A DNA stretch of 64,000 bases from Nitrososphaerota archaeon (GTDB taxonomy: Archaea > Thermoproteota > Nitrososphaeria > Nitrososphaerales > CADDZS01), in the NCBI GenBank assembly GCA_021325255.1, contig JAJPHP010000057.1, positions 1-64,000 of the forward strand, read 5' to 3'. The notes beneath the pieces are model-generated. The model ran no database searches and had not been told where the DNA came from. It saw nothing but the letters and a program-made list of their open reading frames with translations. The position numbers and the translations under genes were made by a program. Below are positions 1 to 8,740 of this stretch, piece by piece. The stretch's first letter is position 1; each line of letters opens with the position of its first letter.

Positions 1-169
1 CGGAGCTGAGAAAGCTCGCGTCCCAGAGCGATAGGGTAGCATCAGCCATGCGTAACGCAAAGATTCCCCTCCCACCAATATCGCATTGCTAATCCAAAGA
101 TGAATAGGCGCTTTCCAATGGTTGAGAGTTCGATGAGCTCAATCAAAGCTCTGCAGTGTCAAATGCCAT
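1..169 (-). pseudogene. Possible vapC toxin start, frame-broken, runs off window
   Basis: An ATG at 167-169 overlaps the stop of the VapB-like gene (stop at 159-161), the usual VapBC arrangement. It reads M-A-F-D-T-A-E-L and then meets TGA. The opening Asp at position 4 followed by Thr is what a PIN-domain toxin start looks like. Adding one base restores a Leu-Ile-Glu-Leu-rich continuation, but the rest does not clearly match a PIN domain and the piece is cut by the window edge. Weak call, based mainly on position and the first residues. Confidence 0.25.
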
Positions 170-437
170 AGCGCCTTTTAGATCTGAGCTCATCTTTCCT
201 TCTCTCCTGGATCAGTTCTTCGTATGCTCCCTTCATTCGCGTCTCGGGCTGGCAGGCTCTGTCGAATAGTTCGGGCTTTGTGAGATTCTTTGAGAGTAGG
301 AACTCTATTGCTTCATTGAGATCAACCCGCCGCCCCAACTTGATTTGTAGCTCGGATGCAACCTTTAGGAGCTTGTCCCGAACATCTTCAGTGACCGATA
401 TCGTGGTGGTCAATGCTTTATAGGCTATAGTGACCAT
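159..437 (-). CDS. VapB-like ribbon-helix-helix antitoxin
   Basis: A 92-residue basic protein. Residues about 10-50 read as a short beta strand (TTISVTEDV) followed by two helices (DKLLKVASEL, DLNEAIEFLL), the pattern of ribbon-helix-helix antitoxins that dimerise on DNA and repress their own operon. The charged C-terminal tail would be the toxin-binding arm. A possible toxin start overlaps its stop codon, supporting a toxin-antitoxin role. It lies directly downstream of cas4, at the place where type I-B loci usually carry cas1 and cas2. Alternative: a solitary regulator. Confidence 0.55.
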   Translation of the reverse strand: MVTIAYKALTTTISVTEDVRDKLLKVASELQIKLGRRVDLNEAIEFLLSKNLTKPELFDRACQPETRMKGAYEELIQERRKDELRSKRRYGI

Positions 438-528
438 GGGCAGTATAATTGTTACTGAACTTCTGCGGCAGGGGAAGAATTACGGGAAAAGCCAGCCCGC
501 TTTACGAACATGCGAGTGACTATCGCTC

Positions 529-1221
529 TTATCCCCAGCAAAGATCCTGGTAGGCGCAGCTTCTGCAGTACCGCTTTCTCGAGGCTTCGGGTGGACTGGG
601 AGAAAAGTTTACTTCCTTTATCCCGCGCAGAGCTTCCTCTAATTGAGCCACCCTCTCCTGAGTTAGCTCGACATCGACGTTTTGCTTCAAGAGAGGATAG
701 TGCAGAACTCCGCGTGAGCTGTTGACTCCGTAATTGTTTCTCAAGTAGTACATGTAGTAGAGCAGCTGGAACAGGTGGGCGTCCTGCATCTTCTTTGATC
801 TTTTTACTTCGTGGATTACGATTTGCTTTTGTGGAGCGGGTGAGGGTTCTGTTTGAAGTTTTTGACGCCCCTCTTCTTCTTTCTTTTTGATTTCCTGGGT
901 TGGATCTCGTGGACCAATCACCGGTAGGCTTGATTGAGACGGTTGTTGTGAAGGAATGTGATCGCTTGCAAGCCTCTTTGTCTCGAGAAAATCAACCTTG
1001 ATCCGATCCACCTGCACCTCCTTCATCTTCCTTTGGTATCTGTTCTCATGGAGCAGTTTTCCCAACTTTACAAGGTCGGACTCCGGTTCGAGTTCGATGT
1101 TGTGAGAAAATAGCCAGAGTTTTCTTTTGCAGATAAAGTAGTAGTTGATCTGGGAGCCGGTGAACCTCTGTTCGTCATCAATTCTATTGTCGTAGGCTTG
1201 CTGCTCGTTAGAAGAGTACAT
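529..1221 (-). CDS. cas4: CRISPR-associated exonuclease Cas4
   Basis: Cas4 is a RecB-family nuclease with an iron-sulfur cluster that trims prespacers before integration. This 230-residue protein keeps all expected residues: Cys31, His58 (GKLLHE), Asp77 (IKVDFLE), Glu138 and Lys140 (HEVKRSKK), Gln152 with the following Tyr pair, and the C-terminal cysteines 219, 222 and 228. Between the Asp and the Glu-x-Lys motif there is an extra stretch of about 50 residues (82-133), rich in Pro, Gln, Ser and Lys and low in complexity, which normal Cas4 proteins lack. It is the last cas gene of the cluster, 222 bases after cas3, and may have its own promoter. No cas1 or cas2 follows, so its adaptation partners must be elsewhere or lost. 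Confidence 0.9.
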   Translation of the reverse strand: MYSSNEQQAYDNRIDDEQRFTGSQINYYFICKRKLWLFSHNIELEPESDLVKLGKLLHENRYQRKMKEVQVDRIKVDFLETKRLASDHIPSQQPSQSSLPVIGPRDPTQEIKKKEEEGRQKLQTEPSPAPQKQIVIHEVKRSKKMQDAHLFQLLYYMYYLRNNYGVNSSRGVLHYPLLKQNVDVELTQERVAQLEEALRGIKEVNFSPSPPEASRKRYCRSCAYQDLCWG

Positions 1222-1443
1222 TGCGGAGACTGGGCGCTACCTGAAGAGGATTGACTGGCATCATAAAAGAGCATTGTCATGGCGGGAAATAGCCAAGATA
1301 CTCTTAGAATCTTCAGAATAGCTGTGAGGTCGTCGGCCAGGATTATCTGTTACATCGATGTACTCTGAATTCATCAAGAGCTTGCTCAATATGCGAGGAG
1401 GGTATCTATCAGAGGAAAAGATTACCAAAGATGTTAGATTATA

Positions 1444-3849
1444 TTAGATAAGACCTATTGGATTACGCACAAATCCTTTGTTATCGTACTTGTCCGGTAT
1501 GTCATCTCTTTCGATCAAATAGATTCCATGAATTGGATCATTCAAATGCGAAAGGTAAGGATCAGGAACATTGATTACGTAGCGGTAAAAATCTGGACGA
1601 ATCCTCAGAAATTCTCGTCGTGATTCTCCCCGTTCCATATTTTCTTTTTTCCATATCTGGTTGAATTGTTCAAATAGTCTAGAAGCATCTCGGTCAAGTT
1701 CGATAAATATGCTGCCACGAGGATCCTCGTCAATCAGCTTGAAGTCTTGAAGCTTCTCATAGTCTAATGAAAGGATCCCGTCGAGTATTTTCTGCTCTTT
1801 CTTTTGAGATCTAAGGCTCCTCATCTTATTGTAGTATAGATCGGACAACTCTCGAAACGTCTCGCCGTTGTATGACGCGAGCATGTCTTCCGTCTTTTGT
1901 ATAGATACATTACCATACACTTTTCTCGCGAGAGCGATACCCGCGTCATCTACTAATTTGAAAATCTTAACTACGCTTTCATCTCTAGGGCGTAAACCAT
2001 GTCTGTTGCATCTTCCAGCAGATTGAATTATCGAATCGAATGGAGCGAGATCGCGGAAAACCAAATCGAAATCAATATCCACTCCCGCCTCGATTAACTG
2101 AGTTGTTACAAGAAAAACAGGTCTAGCTTTCGGCGGATTCTGACGATTTTCTCTCATTTGGATTAAAAGCGAAGCAAGCCTATCCTTCCTTTCCTTGGGA
2201 GTGACCTCCGCAGACAAGTAAAAGAGGTCATGATCAGTCAACTTACCTTCCAACTTATCGAACAAGGCACAAGCTGAGGAGATTGTATTTACAACTACCA
2301 TTACGTTTCGATACAAAAGTATGCTATTGAGGGATTTCAAAATTTCATGTGCAAACTGCTCGATCGTGATTGCTCGAGTTTCATCATACTTGAAGTCTGA
2401 CACATCAAGCGTACATGTTTCTTCACCAGTTAGAGCCCCATCGCCATCAAGGATCTCGGTAACTTCTTGCCTATCGAAGATAAGCGGCTGAGTCGCTGTC
2501 ATAAGGATAAACGTGATTTGATAGTTTTGGGAGAGAAACTTTAGTGCCTGTCGGATCAAGTTCCAGTATTCTGCCGGAATAGCCTGAACCTCATCTAATA
2601 TGACAATGCTTCCTGCCAAATTGTGAAACTTGCGGAGCTCTTTCGAACCACAACCAAGTATGGTGTATCCAAACTGGATAAGCGTCGTGACGATGATTTC
2701 AGAATTCCATGCTTCGATTAGAAGCTCGCTCTTGTCTGTTGAGAATTCGTTCTCCTCATTTTTGTAAACCATCTCGCACAAATGGTTGTGAGCAAGTATC
2801 AGATCCGACCTCGATGAGGCTGATCCTAAAGCTTCTTTGAACACCTCGAAATTTTGATCAATGATACTCAAGAAAGGTGCGACGTAAATAATCCGTGGAT
2901 TGAGATAACTTGCCCTCATTCTTTCCCTTAAGCGCAAAGCAAAGGAAAATCCGGTCAACGTTTTGCCTGACCCGGTTGGTGCCGTCAAGGCTATGATTCG
3001 TTTGTCTAAAGGGATATTTTCCGCCTTTCTCATTACATTGTCAAAAATGGCTTCTCGCATTTCCACAACGCGCGGGCTCCCAGTCTGTCGGAATCGTTTT
3101 TGGATTGCGTTTATATTTCTCCTAATATCGTTAAATGGTAGCTCTAATCTTTTCGGCACTTCCAACTCTGCTGCAGATAATCTATCTGCATCAATCAAAA
3201 TGGAAAATAGATTGGCAATAGCATAGAACTCACCAAGATCCTCAGATTGGTAATTGATTTCACTTTGAAGTCTGACGAACTCTCGGATAAGCGAATGATA
3301 CTTTGCCTTGAACTCAGAAAATATTGGAAAACCCAAGGATTTGCAAATATTATCCAGCTCGATCAAATGTGGAGCGTCGATCGATACAATTTGGTCAGAA
3401 ATGATTGAAGCAATTGATCTAAGACTGGTTGCAGCAGTCGTAGGAGATCGCAGAGACCCGTGGTGAGCGATCACGCACAGGGCAGCCAATGTCGAGAGTC
3501 TCTGTGCATCGGTTCGGGATCCGAACAAATTTCTTGCTACATAATATGCGTAAATTGCAGAAAGTGGACTGTGACTCTTCCTCATTCCTGCGTTGTTTCC
3601 GTTCGGTGTGATATAGTCTTGGAAATACTTTGAAGCCTTCCCAATATCATGCGACCCTGCGATGATTTTGTAGAACAAGGATTGCCATTCTTGATTTATG
3701 ATCCGGTTTGATCGTTCAGTATTCTCTGAGGACTTTGTTATGATGGATTGTCCTTTGCGCAATACATCATGAAGGTGATCCCTGAGTAAGAACTGCGTTT
3801 TTTCACGTTCAGGACGCGCTTGGAGAGGATGATGGGATGAAAACAACAT
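1444..3849 (-). CDS. cas3: CRISPR-associated helicase-nuclease Cas3 (HD + SF2)
   Basis: Cas3 is recruited by Cascade after target recognition, then unwinds and degrades DNA. The 801 residues are full length. An N-terminal HD nuclease domain is shown by His25/His27, His67-Asp68 (GSHDIGK), the His129-His130 pair and Asp220/Asp222 (LIDADRLS). The helicase follows: Walker A at 291-297 (PTGSGKT), motif II DEVQ at 419-422, motif III TAT at 451-453 and motif VI QSAGRCNRHG at 609-618. No motif is damaged, so interference is predicted to be functional. The start overlaps the end of cas5 by 41 bases, indicating translational coupling; the ATG at 3847-3849 immediately precedes the usual Cas3 opening (HPLQARP), so this start is favoured. 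Confidence 0.95.
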   Translation of the reverse strand: MLFSSHHPLQARPEREKTQFLLRDHLHDVLRKGQSIITKSSENTERSNRIINQEWQSLFYKIIAGSHDIGKASKYFQDYITPNGNNAGMRKSHSPLSAIYAYYVARNLFGSRTDAQRLSTLAALCVIAHHGSLRSPTTAATSLRSIASIISDQIVSIDAPHLIELDNICKSLGFPIFSEFKAKYHSLIREFVRLQSEINYQSEDLGEFYAIANLFSILIDADRLSAAELEVPKRLELPFNDIRRNINAIQKRFRQTGSPRVVEMREAIFDNVMRKAENIPLDKRIIALTAPTGSGKTLTGFSFALRLRERMRASYLNPRIIYVAPFLSIIDQNFEVFKEALGSASSRSDLILAHNHLCEMVYKNEENEFSTDKSELLIEAWNSEIIVTTLIQFGYTILGCGSKELRKFHNLAGSIVILDEVQAIPAEYWNLIRQALKFLSQNYQITFILMTATQPLIFDRQEVTEILDGDGALTGEETCTLDVSDFKYDETRAITIEQFAHEILKSLNSILLYRNVMVVVNTISSACALFDKLEGKLTDHDLFYLSAEVTPKERKDRLASLLIQMRENRQNPPKARPVFLVTTQLIEAGVDIDFDLVFRDLAPFDSIIQSAGRCNRHGLRPRDESVVKIFKLVDDAGIALARKVYGNVSIQKTEDMLASYNGETFRELSDLYYNKMRSLRSQKKEQKILDGILSLDYEKLQDFKLIDEDPRGSIFIELDRDASRLFEQFNQIWKKENMERGESRREFLRIRPDFYRYVINVPDPYLSHLNDPIHGIYLIERDDIPDKYDNKGFVRNPIGLI

Positions 3850-4624
3850 TCACCTCGTTTTTACTACCATGAATTACCGAATACGAGATGCCTCTTGAAA
3901 GTATTGGTTGCCCGAGAATAGGACTGTAAACGGCCGAATAGTATCCCGATGGCTTTCGTTCTTTGTCAACATGGAGCGGAATATTTTGCTCTATCGCATA
4001 CCGAAAACCGGTTTCTACCTTTACTTGAGGGATCCTGGTAAAGAAGGGAATGATTGAATGTATCCTGATTTCCTCATCTTCTTTCGCTGTATGCGCTGAA
4101 AACTCACAATCATCAACAAGATCAAAATTTGCAATCATATTGCTTGAACCAAGATAGGGGGTATAGTAAGTCGAATGCCCTTTGAGGTTAGTGCTCAGCT
4201 CTTCGAGTACCTTGTTTAGATTCGAAGAGAAATAAATCCGATAGGATGGTTCGATCAGTATTTCTACACTTCTGGGAACGGGGGTATGTTCTAGCGATCC
4301 CCCACCTGATTTCAGATAACGCCCAACCCGCTGCGTCCAAAAGTCTGATGTAGTATAAGAAACTCCAAAAGGTAATTTTGTGATTCGATCTTTGTCCTCA
4401 TCCTTCTGTTTAATAAGAGAGATCGCGATTTGAGCATTCCAGAGTAATCCAGGATAGTCCTCACTGCTGTAGCCGCAAATCGCGCCCACGAGGCCCTCGA
4501 TAGCACTGCGGGTTATGAATGGATGGCTAGATGCGGTCGTTGTTGTATAGTGTCGCCGGAAATAGGCGAACCGCGACCATACGTCAAAGACAAGAACACG
4601 GGCCATTGCATCGTTCGGCTTCAA
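3809..4624 (-). CDS. cas5: Cascade subunit Cas5 (type I-B)
   Basis: Cas5 caps the 5' handle of the crRNA within Cascade and contacts Cas8 and the first Cas7. The N-terminal block (VLVFDVWSRFAYFRRHYTTT followed by HPFITRSAIEGLVGAI) is the diagnostic Cas5 RAMP strand and the glycine-containing helix. The open frame begins with TTG at 4622-4624, which overlaps the cas7 stop as TTGA. An ATG six codons later (4604-4606), just before ARVLVFDVW, is an equally good start and gives a more typical N terminus. The gene lies between cas7 and cas3, matching type I-B order. Confidence 0.88.
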   Translation of the reverse strand: MKPNDAMARVLVFDVWSRFAYFRRHYTTTTASSHPFITRSAIEGLVGAICGYSSEDYPGLLWNAQIAISLIKQKDEDKDRITKLPFGVSYTTSDFWTQRVGRYLKSGGGSLEHTPVPRSVEILIEPSYRIYFSSNLNKVLEELSTNLKGHSTYYTPYLGSSNMIANFDLVDDCEFSAHTAKEDEEIRIHSIIPFFTRIPQVKVETGFRYAIEQNIPLHVDKERKPSGYYSAVYSPILGQPILSRGISYSVIHGSKNEVNVVFIPSSSPSAS

Positions 4625-5580
4625 TCAGAGAGTTGGGAAGTTAGTTCGTTATCCTTGAAAAGTTCAGAGAGCTTTCCTAGTTTTGAGCCTAGTTTACAAA
4701 TAAGATCGGGGCTCGCTCGATAATCAATTCCATCAAGAACTGAACCATTCGATTGAATAGTGTTACCGATGGCGGAAATATCAAGAACAACTTGTGAGAT
4801 ATCTTCCAACTTAGACAGGTCGATATCTGGAGCTGAAGGTGACGGAAGGAGTGAAATTCTGCGATCGAGATCGCCAATGTAACCCAAAGGTTTCTTGTAA
4901 CGCATCCGTAGCAATAACCTGGACTGTTGACCATATTTCGAGGTAGTCGAAAGACTATTCGTTCCATGCCAAATTGCACCAAGCATTTTCGACACATCGC
5001 CTTCAGTCAGACCTGTTTCCTTTGCGGCAATGTCATTTATGAATCCATGGAAAACTATGAAGGAATATCTGAGCACATATTTCTCTCCAAATGTTCCAGC
5101 TTGAGCATCTTTACTGGTTGGCACAACTCTTGTCATCCGTATTGGGATTTCTTCCACCTTATTCAGAGATTGGCCTATCGAAAATTGTACCGGGCCAACT
5201 CGTTTGAAAGTAGCATCACTCACAGTAAAAAGAATACCAAACAACCTCACGTCAATATGATCCTTAAGCAATCGTTCCTTATCCACGATTATTCTTTTTT
5301 TCTTGTTCTCTACTATCTCGTTGATGTAGGGTTGGCCAAGCTCTTCTATTCTCTTCAGGTTTCCCTCATCATCTTCTTCAGCCCTGATGAAGATCTTCTG
5401 GTCAAGCTTCAGATAATCCCTTATTGTTCTTTTCAGTCTGAAATCTGTTACAAGATTTCTTTGAGTTGAGGGGTCTACTCTCGGTCGATTCTCATCTGGA
5501 TCGCCATTCGGGTTGCTCATTCGAGCATCATAGCAGAAGAGTATCTCGGATCTGACGGCACTTTCTCTAACTGAACTCAT
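4621..5580 (-). CDS. cas7: Cascade backbone subunit Cas7 (Csh2 family)
   Basis: Cas7 subunits polymerise along the spacer part of the crRNA to form the Cascade backbone. The 319-residue protein opens with the clear Csh2/Csd2 signature: a hydrophobic strand, then MSNPNGDPDENRPRVDP, then NLVTDFRLKRTIRDYL (residues about 13-56). This signature places the locus in type I-B. Two bases separate it from cas8b upstream and it overlaps cas5 downstream, so the three are one translational unit. The ATG at 5578-5580 is the only sensible start. Confidence 0.93.
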   Translation of the reverse strand: MSSVRESAVRSEILFCYDARMSNPNGDPDENRPRVDPSTQRNLVTDFRLKRTIRDYLKLDQKIFIRAEEDDEGNLKRIEELGQPYINEIVENKKKRIIVDKERLLKDHIDVRLFGILFTVSDATFKRVGPVQFSIGQSLNKVEEIPIRMTRVVPTSKDAQAGTFGEKYVLRYSFIVFHGFINDIAAKETGLTEGDVSKMLGAIWHGTNSLSTTSKYGQQSRLLLRMRYKKPLGYIGDLDRRISLLPSPSAPDIDLSKLEDISQVVLDISAIGNTIQSNGSVLDGIDYRASPDLICKLGSKLGKLSELFKDNELTSQLSD

Positions 5581-5582
5581 TC

Positions 5583-7526
5583 TTAATTTTCCACTCCATC
5601 GCCGTTAAATATCAGGTACCCTAATGATAATCCGATTGAGAACGCGAGACTTATTGCATCGCTGTTTGCATGCTCAGACAGTTCGTCTCGAAACTCTAGG
5701 TTTGCGCCAATGTAAGCGACTAATACCTCGAATTGCTTAACTCGATCGGCAGCCGCGCCATCTCTGTAGTTCGCTATTCTCGATTTGACATCCGGATAGA
5801 ATCTTTTCACGCGTTCTAGATTCAATTCCAGGCGATTTAGATGCTTCCAGTATGGATATGAGTTAAAGCGTTTCATTTGTATTTCAAGGAGTAGTCCTAC
5901 GGCAACGCCAACTAAGAAGGTCGATCTTATAGTATCGCTTTGGTTCACGAACCTGTGAGAGACTATGAATTTTTTCAAGGCATCAACATACTTATCATTC
6001 GGACTCTCAATCAAACGAATTATCGATTCCTCCTCAATCTGGATTATCCTAGCTTCTGCCAAATATTCCATAGTAATAAGTGCATCGAACACCTTTCGGA
6101 CAAAAAATTTCATCAAAATGCTCGATGGCTTAAGCCCTTTGTCCCTAGAACGTGTGAGGCCCTGGGATCGTACTACCTCTATTATTCTAGCCGCGACACA
6201 ATCCTTTTCGATTTGATTTCCGATAAACAACGCCTCCATGACACTTACAAGCAAAGAATCGCTCTTATTTCCCTCGAAAAAATCTGACAGCAATGGGAAA
6301 CTGAACATCACCTTAGGTTCGAGAAGAGGGTATGGAAAGCGCCTTTGGATTTTGTTTGAACACTGGCCCAGAAATCTGAGCTTTTCAGGATAGATGCCTT
6401 CTGAGATACCTACAATTCTTGTATGCCCATTTTTGTCTTTGTAGCAAAACACAGAGGTATAAGAAATCCAAGAATCCAACTCTGAACCCTCAACTGGATC
6501 GTATGAAATTTCATCCGCAGCTGCAGTATCGAGTCTTTGGCAAAGTTTGCGTAGTTGCCCTAAGTAAAGCGGTGTTGCCTCTCCTTCTATTCCGTTTAGA
6601 TATGGTATTGCTCTTTTCGTATCAGGCAATATTGGTATGAGCCAGAAAAAGAGCTTGGATCCCATTATCCTGTACGAAAGGTGATGATTGATGAAAGTCT
6701 GACCTTCGCGCAGTGCATCGCTACATTTCTGGCAAAGCGCGATAGCATATTTCTTCTTGGCCATACTCCCGTCGGGAAGATAGACAAGCTGATCTTGGGT
6801 AAGAAACTCTAGTGGTGACAGGCGGCTCAACTCACCAGCTAGGGGCAAATTGCATACTGAGCAAATGAAATCGTCTTGGGTTTCACCGGAGACAGCACAT
6901 TGAAAGAGATCCACAAAGGATTTGATATCTGCAGGATATTCTATTTTGCCGCTTTCGTCCTCGAAGGCTATCGTCACTAAGAGCTTGTTGCTCTTAACTC
7001 CTCTCCCCTTTGCAAACTTGTAATCCAATAGAATTTGTGTAACTTGACGTTTGATAAGGGAAAAGGAGCGTGCATACGAGTCCACGATACGGAGCAAAAG
7101 ATCCTTGGAATGTTGATCCAGTTTACTTAGAAGCTCGCTATCATTCAGGAGCTTATTTCTTGACACGAGCTGACCCGTCTCAAATCTCGCAAACCAAGCA
7201 AACTTGTCTTCCCAAAACTGATTAATTTCATCCTCCTCCCTTCGGCTCCTATTTTCTTTCTTGATTAGTGATTGGAATTGTCTAACTGATTTTTGTCCTT
7301 GAGCAGGGATTGTCCAAGAGAGGAAGAGTCCAGGCTTTCCCGATGGTTCCTTATGATACAGATACAGTTCTTCTCCATTGTTCGATGAAAGTTCGCAACG
7401 AAGAAAGTCGGATGGTTTGCTCTTTTTGAAGATAATAGATAAGCAGTCCTCAGACCCAGAGTCTTGAACCAAAGAGCTCAGTTTGGAAGAATTGGGATTC
7501 GAAAGAGAAGCGATTGCTGTGAGCAT
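5583..7526 (-). CDS. cas8b: Cascade large subunit Cas8b (Csh1-like)
   Basis: Cas8b is the large Cascade subunit expected to read the PAM and stabilise the R-loop. The assignment rests on position (between cas6 and cas7), length (647 residues) and a zinc-finger made by Cys222/Cys225 (CSVC) and Cys265/Cys268 (CQKC), which is typical of the Csh1/TM1802 group. The remaining sequence is poorly conserved, as usual for Cas8, and mostly helical in the C-terminal third, which may supply the small-subunit function because no separate cas11 gene is seen. The ATG at 7524-7526 is preceded by a 223-base gap to cas6 holding a hairpin, so the cas8b-cas7-cas5-cas3 block may have its own promoter. Confidence 0.85.
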   Translation of the reverse strand: MLTAIASLSNPNSSKLSSLVQDSGSEDCLSIIFKKSKPSDFLRCELSSNNGEELYLYHKEPSGKPGLFLSWTIPAQGQKSVRQFQSLIKKENRSRREEDEINQFWEDKFAWFARFETGQLVSRNKLLNDSELLSKLDQHSKDLLLRIVDSYARSFSLIKRQVTQILLDYKFAKGRGVKSNKLLVTIAFEDESGKIEYPADIKSFVDLFQCAVSGETQDDFICSVCNLPLAGELSRLSPLEFLTQDQLVYLPDGSMAKKKYAIALCQKCSDALREGQTFINHHLSYRIMGSKLFFWLIPILPDTKRAIPYLNGIEGEATPLYLGQLRKLCQRLDTAAADEISYDPVEGSELDSWISYTSVFCYKDKNGHTRIVGISEGIYPEKLRFLGQCSNKIQRRFPYPLLEPKVMFSFPLLSDFFEGNKSDSLLVSVMEALFIGNQIEKDCVAARIIEVVRSQGLTRSRDKGLKPSSILMKFFVRKVFDALITMEYLAEARIIQIEEESIIRLIESPNDKYVDALKKFIVSHRFVNQSDTIRSTFLVGVAVGLLLEIQMKRFNSYPYWKHLNRLELNLERVKRFYPDVKSRIANYRDGAAADRVKQFEVLVAYIGANLEFRDELSEHANSDAISLAFSIGLSLGYLIFNGDGVEN

Positions 7527-7577
7527 ACTACGCTCTGATGGGCTTATCGACTCAAGGGCGGACTAATTAACTGTATC

Positions 7578-7610
7578 TTTTGCCTTTGAAGAATCTATCA
7601 AAGGGCAAAA
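7578..7610. repeat. Inverted repeat between cas6 and cas8b
   Basis: Arms TTTTGCCTTTGA (7578-7589) and TCAAAGGGCAAAA (7598-7610) pair with one bulged base around an 8-base loop. It follows cas6 and precedes cas8b on the minus strand, about 52 bases from the cas8b start. It could terminate cas6 transcripts, act as an attenuator, or be an operator for the cas8b promoter. The sequence alone does not decide. Confidence 0.5.
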
Positions 7611-7749
7611 CGTCGAAGAATGCATGACTCCTTCGCTTGCAAAACAGCAAGTAACGGTGGATCTTCTGTAGGTCGATTTACTCCGCTGAGAATACCGGCC
7701 TTAGATTTTGGCTTTGGGTACTGCGAGAAAGTCAAATCGCATTATTACA

Positions 7750-8541
7750 TCAAACCGGATTCATAAACCCAAATCCTAGCGAATTCCTCTCCCCAAACCC
7801 AGAGTCCACCGCAAACTCAAGGTTTGAGGCCTCCAAAGCGCTTTGAGGGGCAAACTCCAGCTCCCATATCGAGCCGATTACTTGCTGCCGCTCTCCCTTC
7901 ACGGTGATGGGCTTTGAGACCGTCTTCACAAATCTGTATGACAGTACTTCGGGAAGCGGTACTTCTCTTCCTTCTCCGCCGTCCTTTGAGGCGTAATCAA
8001 GAGCTCTTTCCTGCGACCTGTACTGCGTGATTTTCTTCTCCATATTGTCCCGGAGTTGCTTCACGAACGCTTCAAGTGGGATTGTTTCGCGCCAGAAAAG
8101 GTACGGCCGCTCCGAGGGAATTCCATACTCGGCGTACCTCGAGGAAGGGATCCTGATTATTATCGGAGTTGCGCTGCGTAACTTTATGGGTTCATTCTTC
8201 ACGCCGATATGGAACGGCCCTGAGAGGCTTGAAATCTTGAACTTCATCTTCCCTATCTTCACTTCTTGTTTGATCTCTGCTCTGTTCAAGACTTGAGCAA
8301 GTTTTGAGACGAGCTCGGCATCCGGAGAGGAAAGCACGAGATCCACTTCACTCCCCTTCATGAATGATCTCTGGTAGGGAAAGAGGTTCGAGAAGCAGAA
8401 GTACTTGTACCCGGAAGCGTTGTGAAGACTCCCGTACCCTGCCTCTCTTATCATGGAATAGACGAACGCCTGGAGATGGTAGTGATAGTCGTTGTCGTAC
8501 AGGTACTCGTCCAACGGTTCTAGACGAAGCAAGACTCGCAT
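7750..8541 (-). CDS. cas6: crRNA-processing endoribonuclease Cas6
   Basis: Cas6 cuts the precursor CRISPR RNA within each repeat. The C terminus carries the Gly-rich loop that defines the family (SGFGERNSLGFGFMNPV), and the body has the ferredoxin-like RAMP pattern. An open frame extends upstream to 8655, but the ATG at 8539-8541 is preferred: the protein then starts MRVLLRLEPLDE, a normal Cas6 opening strand. A TATA box (TTATAA, 8601-8606) lies inside the longer frame, about 60 bases before this ATG, where it would place the transcript start near 8575. Length is then about 263 residues, normal for the family. It is transcribed away from the array. Confidence 0.88.
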   Translation of the reverse strand: MRVLLRLEPLDEYLYDNDYHYHLQAFVYSMIREAGYGSLHNASGYKYFCFSNLFPYQRSFMKGSEVDLVLSSPDAELVSKLAQVLNRAEIKQEVKIGKMKFKISSLSGPFHIGVKNEPIKLRSATPIIIRIPSSRYAEYGIPSERPYLFWRETIPLEAFVKQLRDNMEKKITQYRSQERALDYASKDGGEGREVPLPEVLSYRFVKTVSKPITVKGERQQVIGSIWELEFAPQSALEASNLEFAVDSGFGERNSLGFGFMNPV

Positions 8542-8740
8542 TTTGGAGGGTGAAGCATTCCCTGGGATTTCTTTTGAACTTGGTGCCTTTACAGTCGCAT
8601 TTATAAGCGGAGCGCACGATCGACGGTTAAGCCCAATTTTTGGCATTAGCCGCATTCAGCTTTCGACCGAAAAAGGGGGTCGGATCCCTCACGGTACAGG
8701 CGTGGGCGATGAAGTCGAAAGCGGAGGGATTGAACGGGGG
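8542..8740 (+). promoter_or_regulatory. CRISPR leader and shared promoter
   Basis: This 199-base stretch separates the cas6 start from the first repeat. It lies at the intact end of the array, opposite the degenerate repeat, so it is the leader. TTATAA at 8601-8606 is a perfect palindrome with TATA-like flanks on both strands and could serve cas6 leftwards and the array rightwards. Just before repeat 1, bases 8724-8736 (GAGGGATTGAACG) resemble the 3' end of the repeat (GTAGGATTGAAAG, 10 of 13 identical), possibly a leader-anchoring motif or old partial repeat. Confidence 0.7.

Noticed and set aside
1270..1443. Open continuation of the cas3 frame beyond its stop, with a GRRPHSYS-like segment resembling a winged helix
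   Set aside because: Only about 58 codons after a TAA, well within chance; no other support for a readthrough or a lost gene.
8542..8655. N-terminal extension of cas6 to 8655
   Set aside because: It would run through the TATA box and lacks family similarity; ATG 8541 gives a normal Cas6 start.
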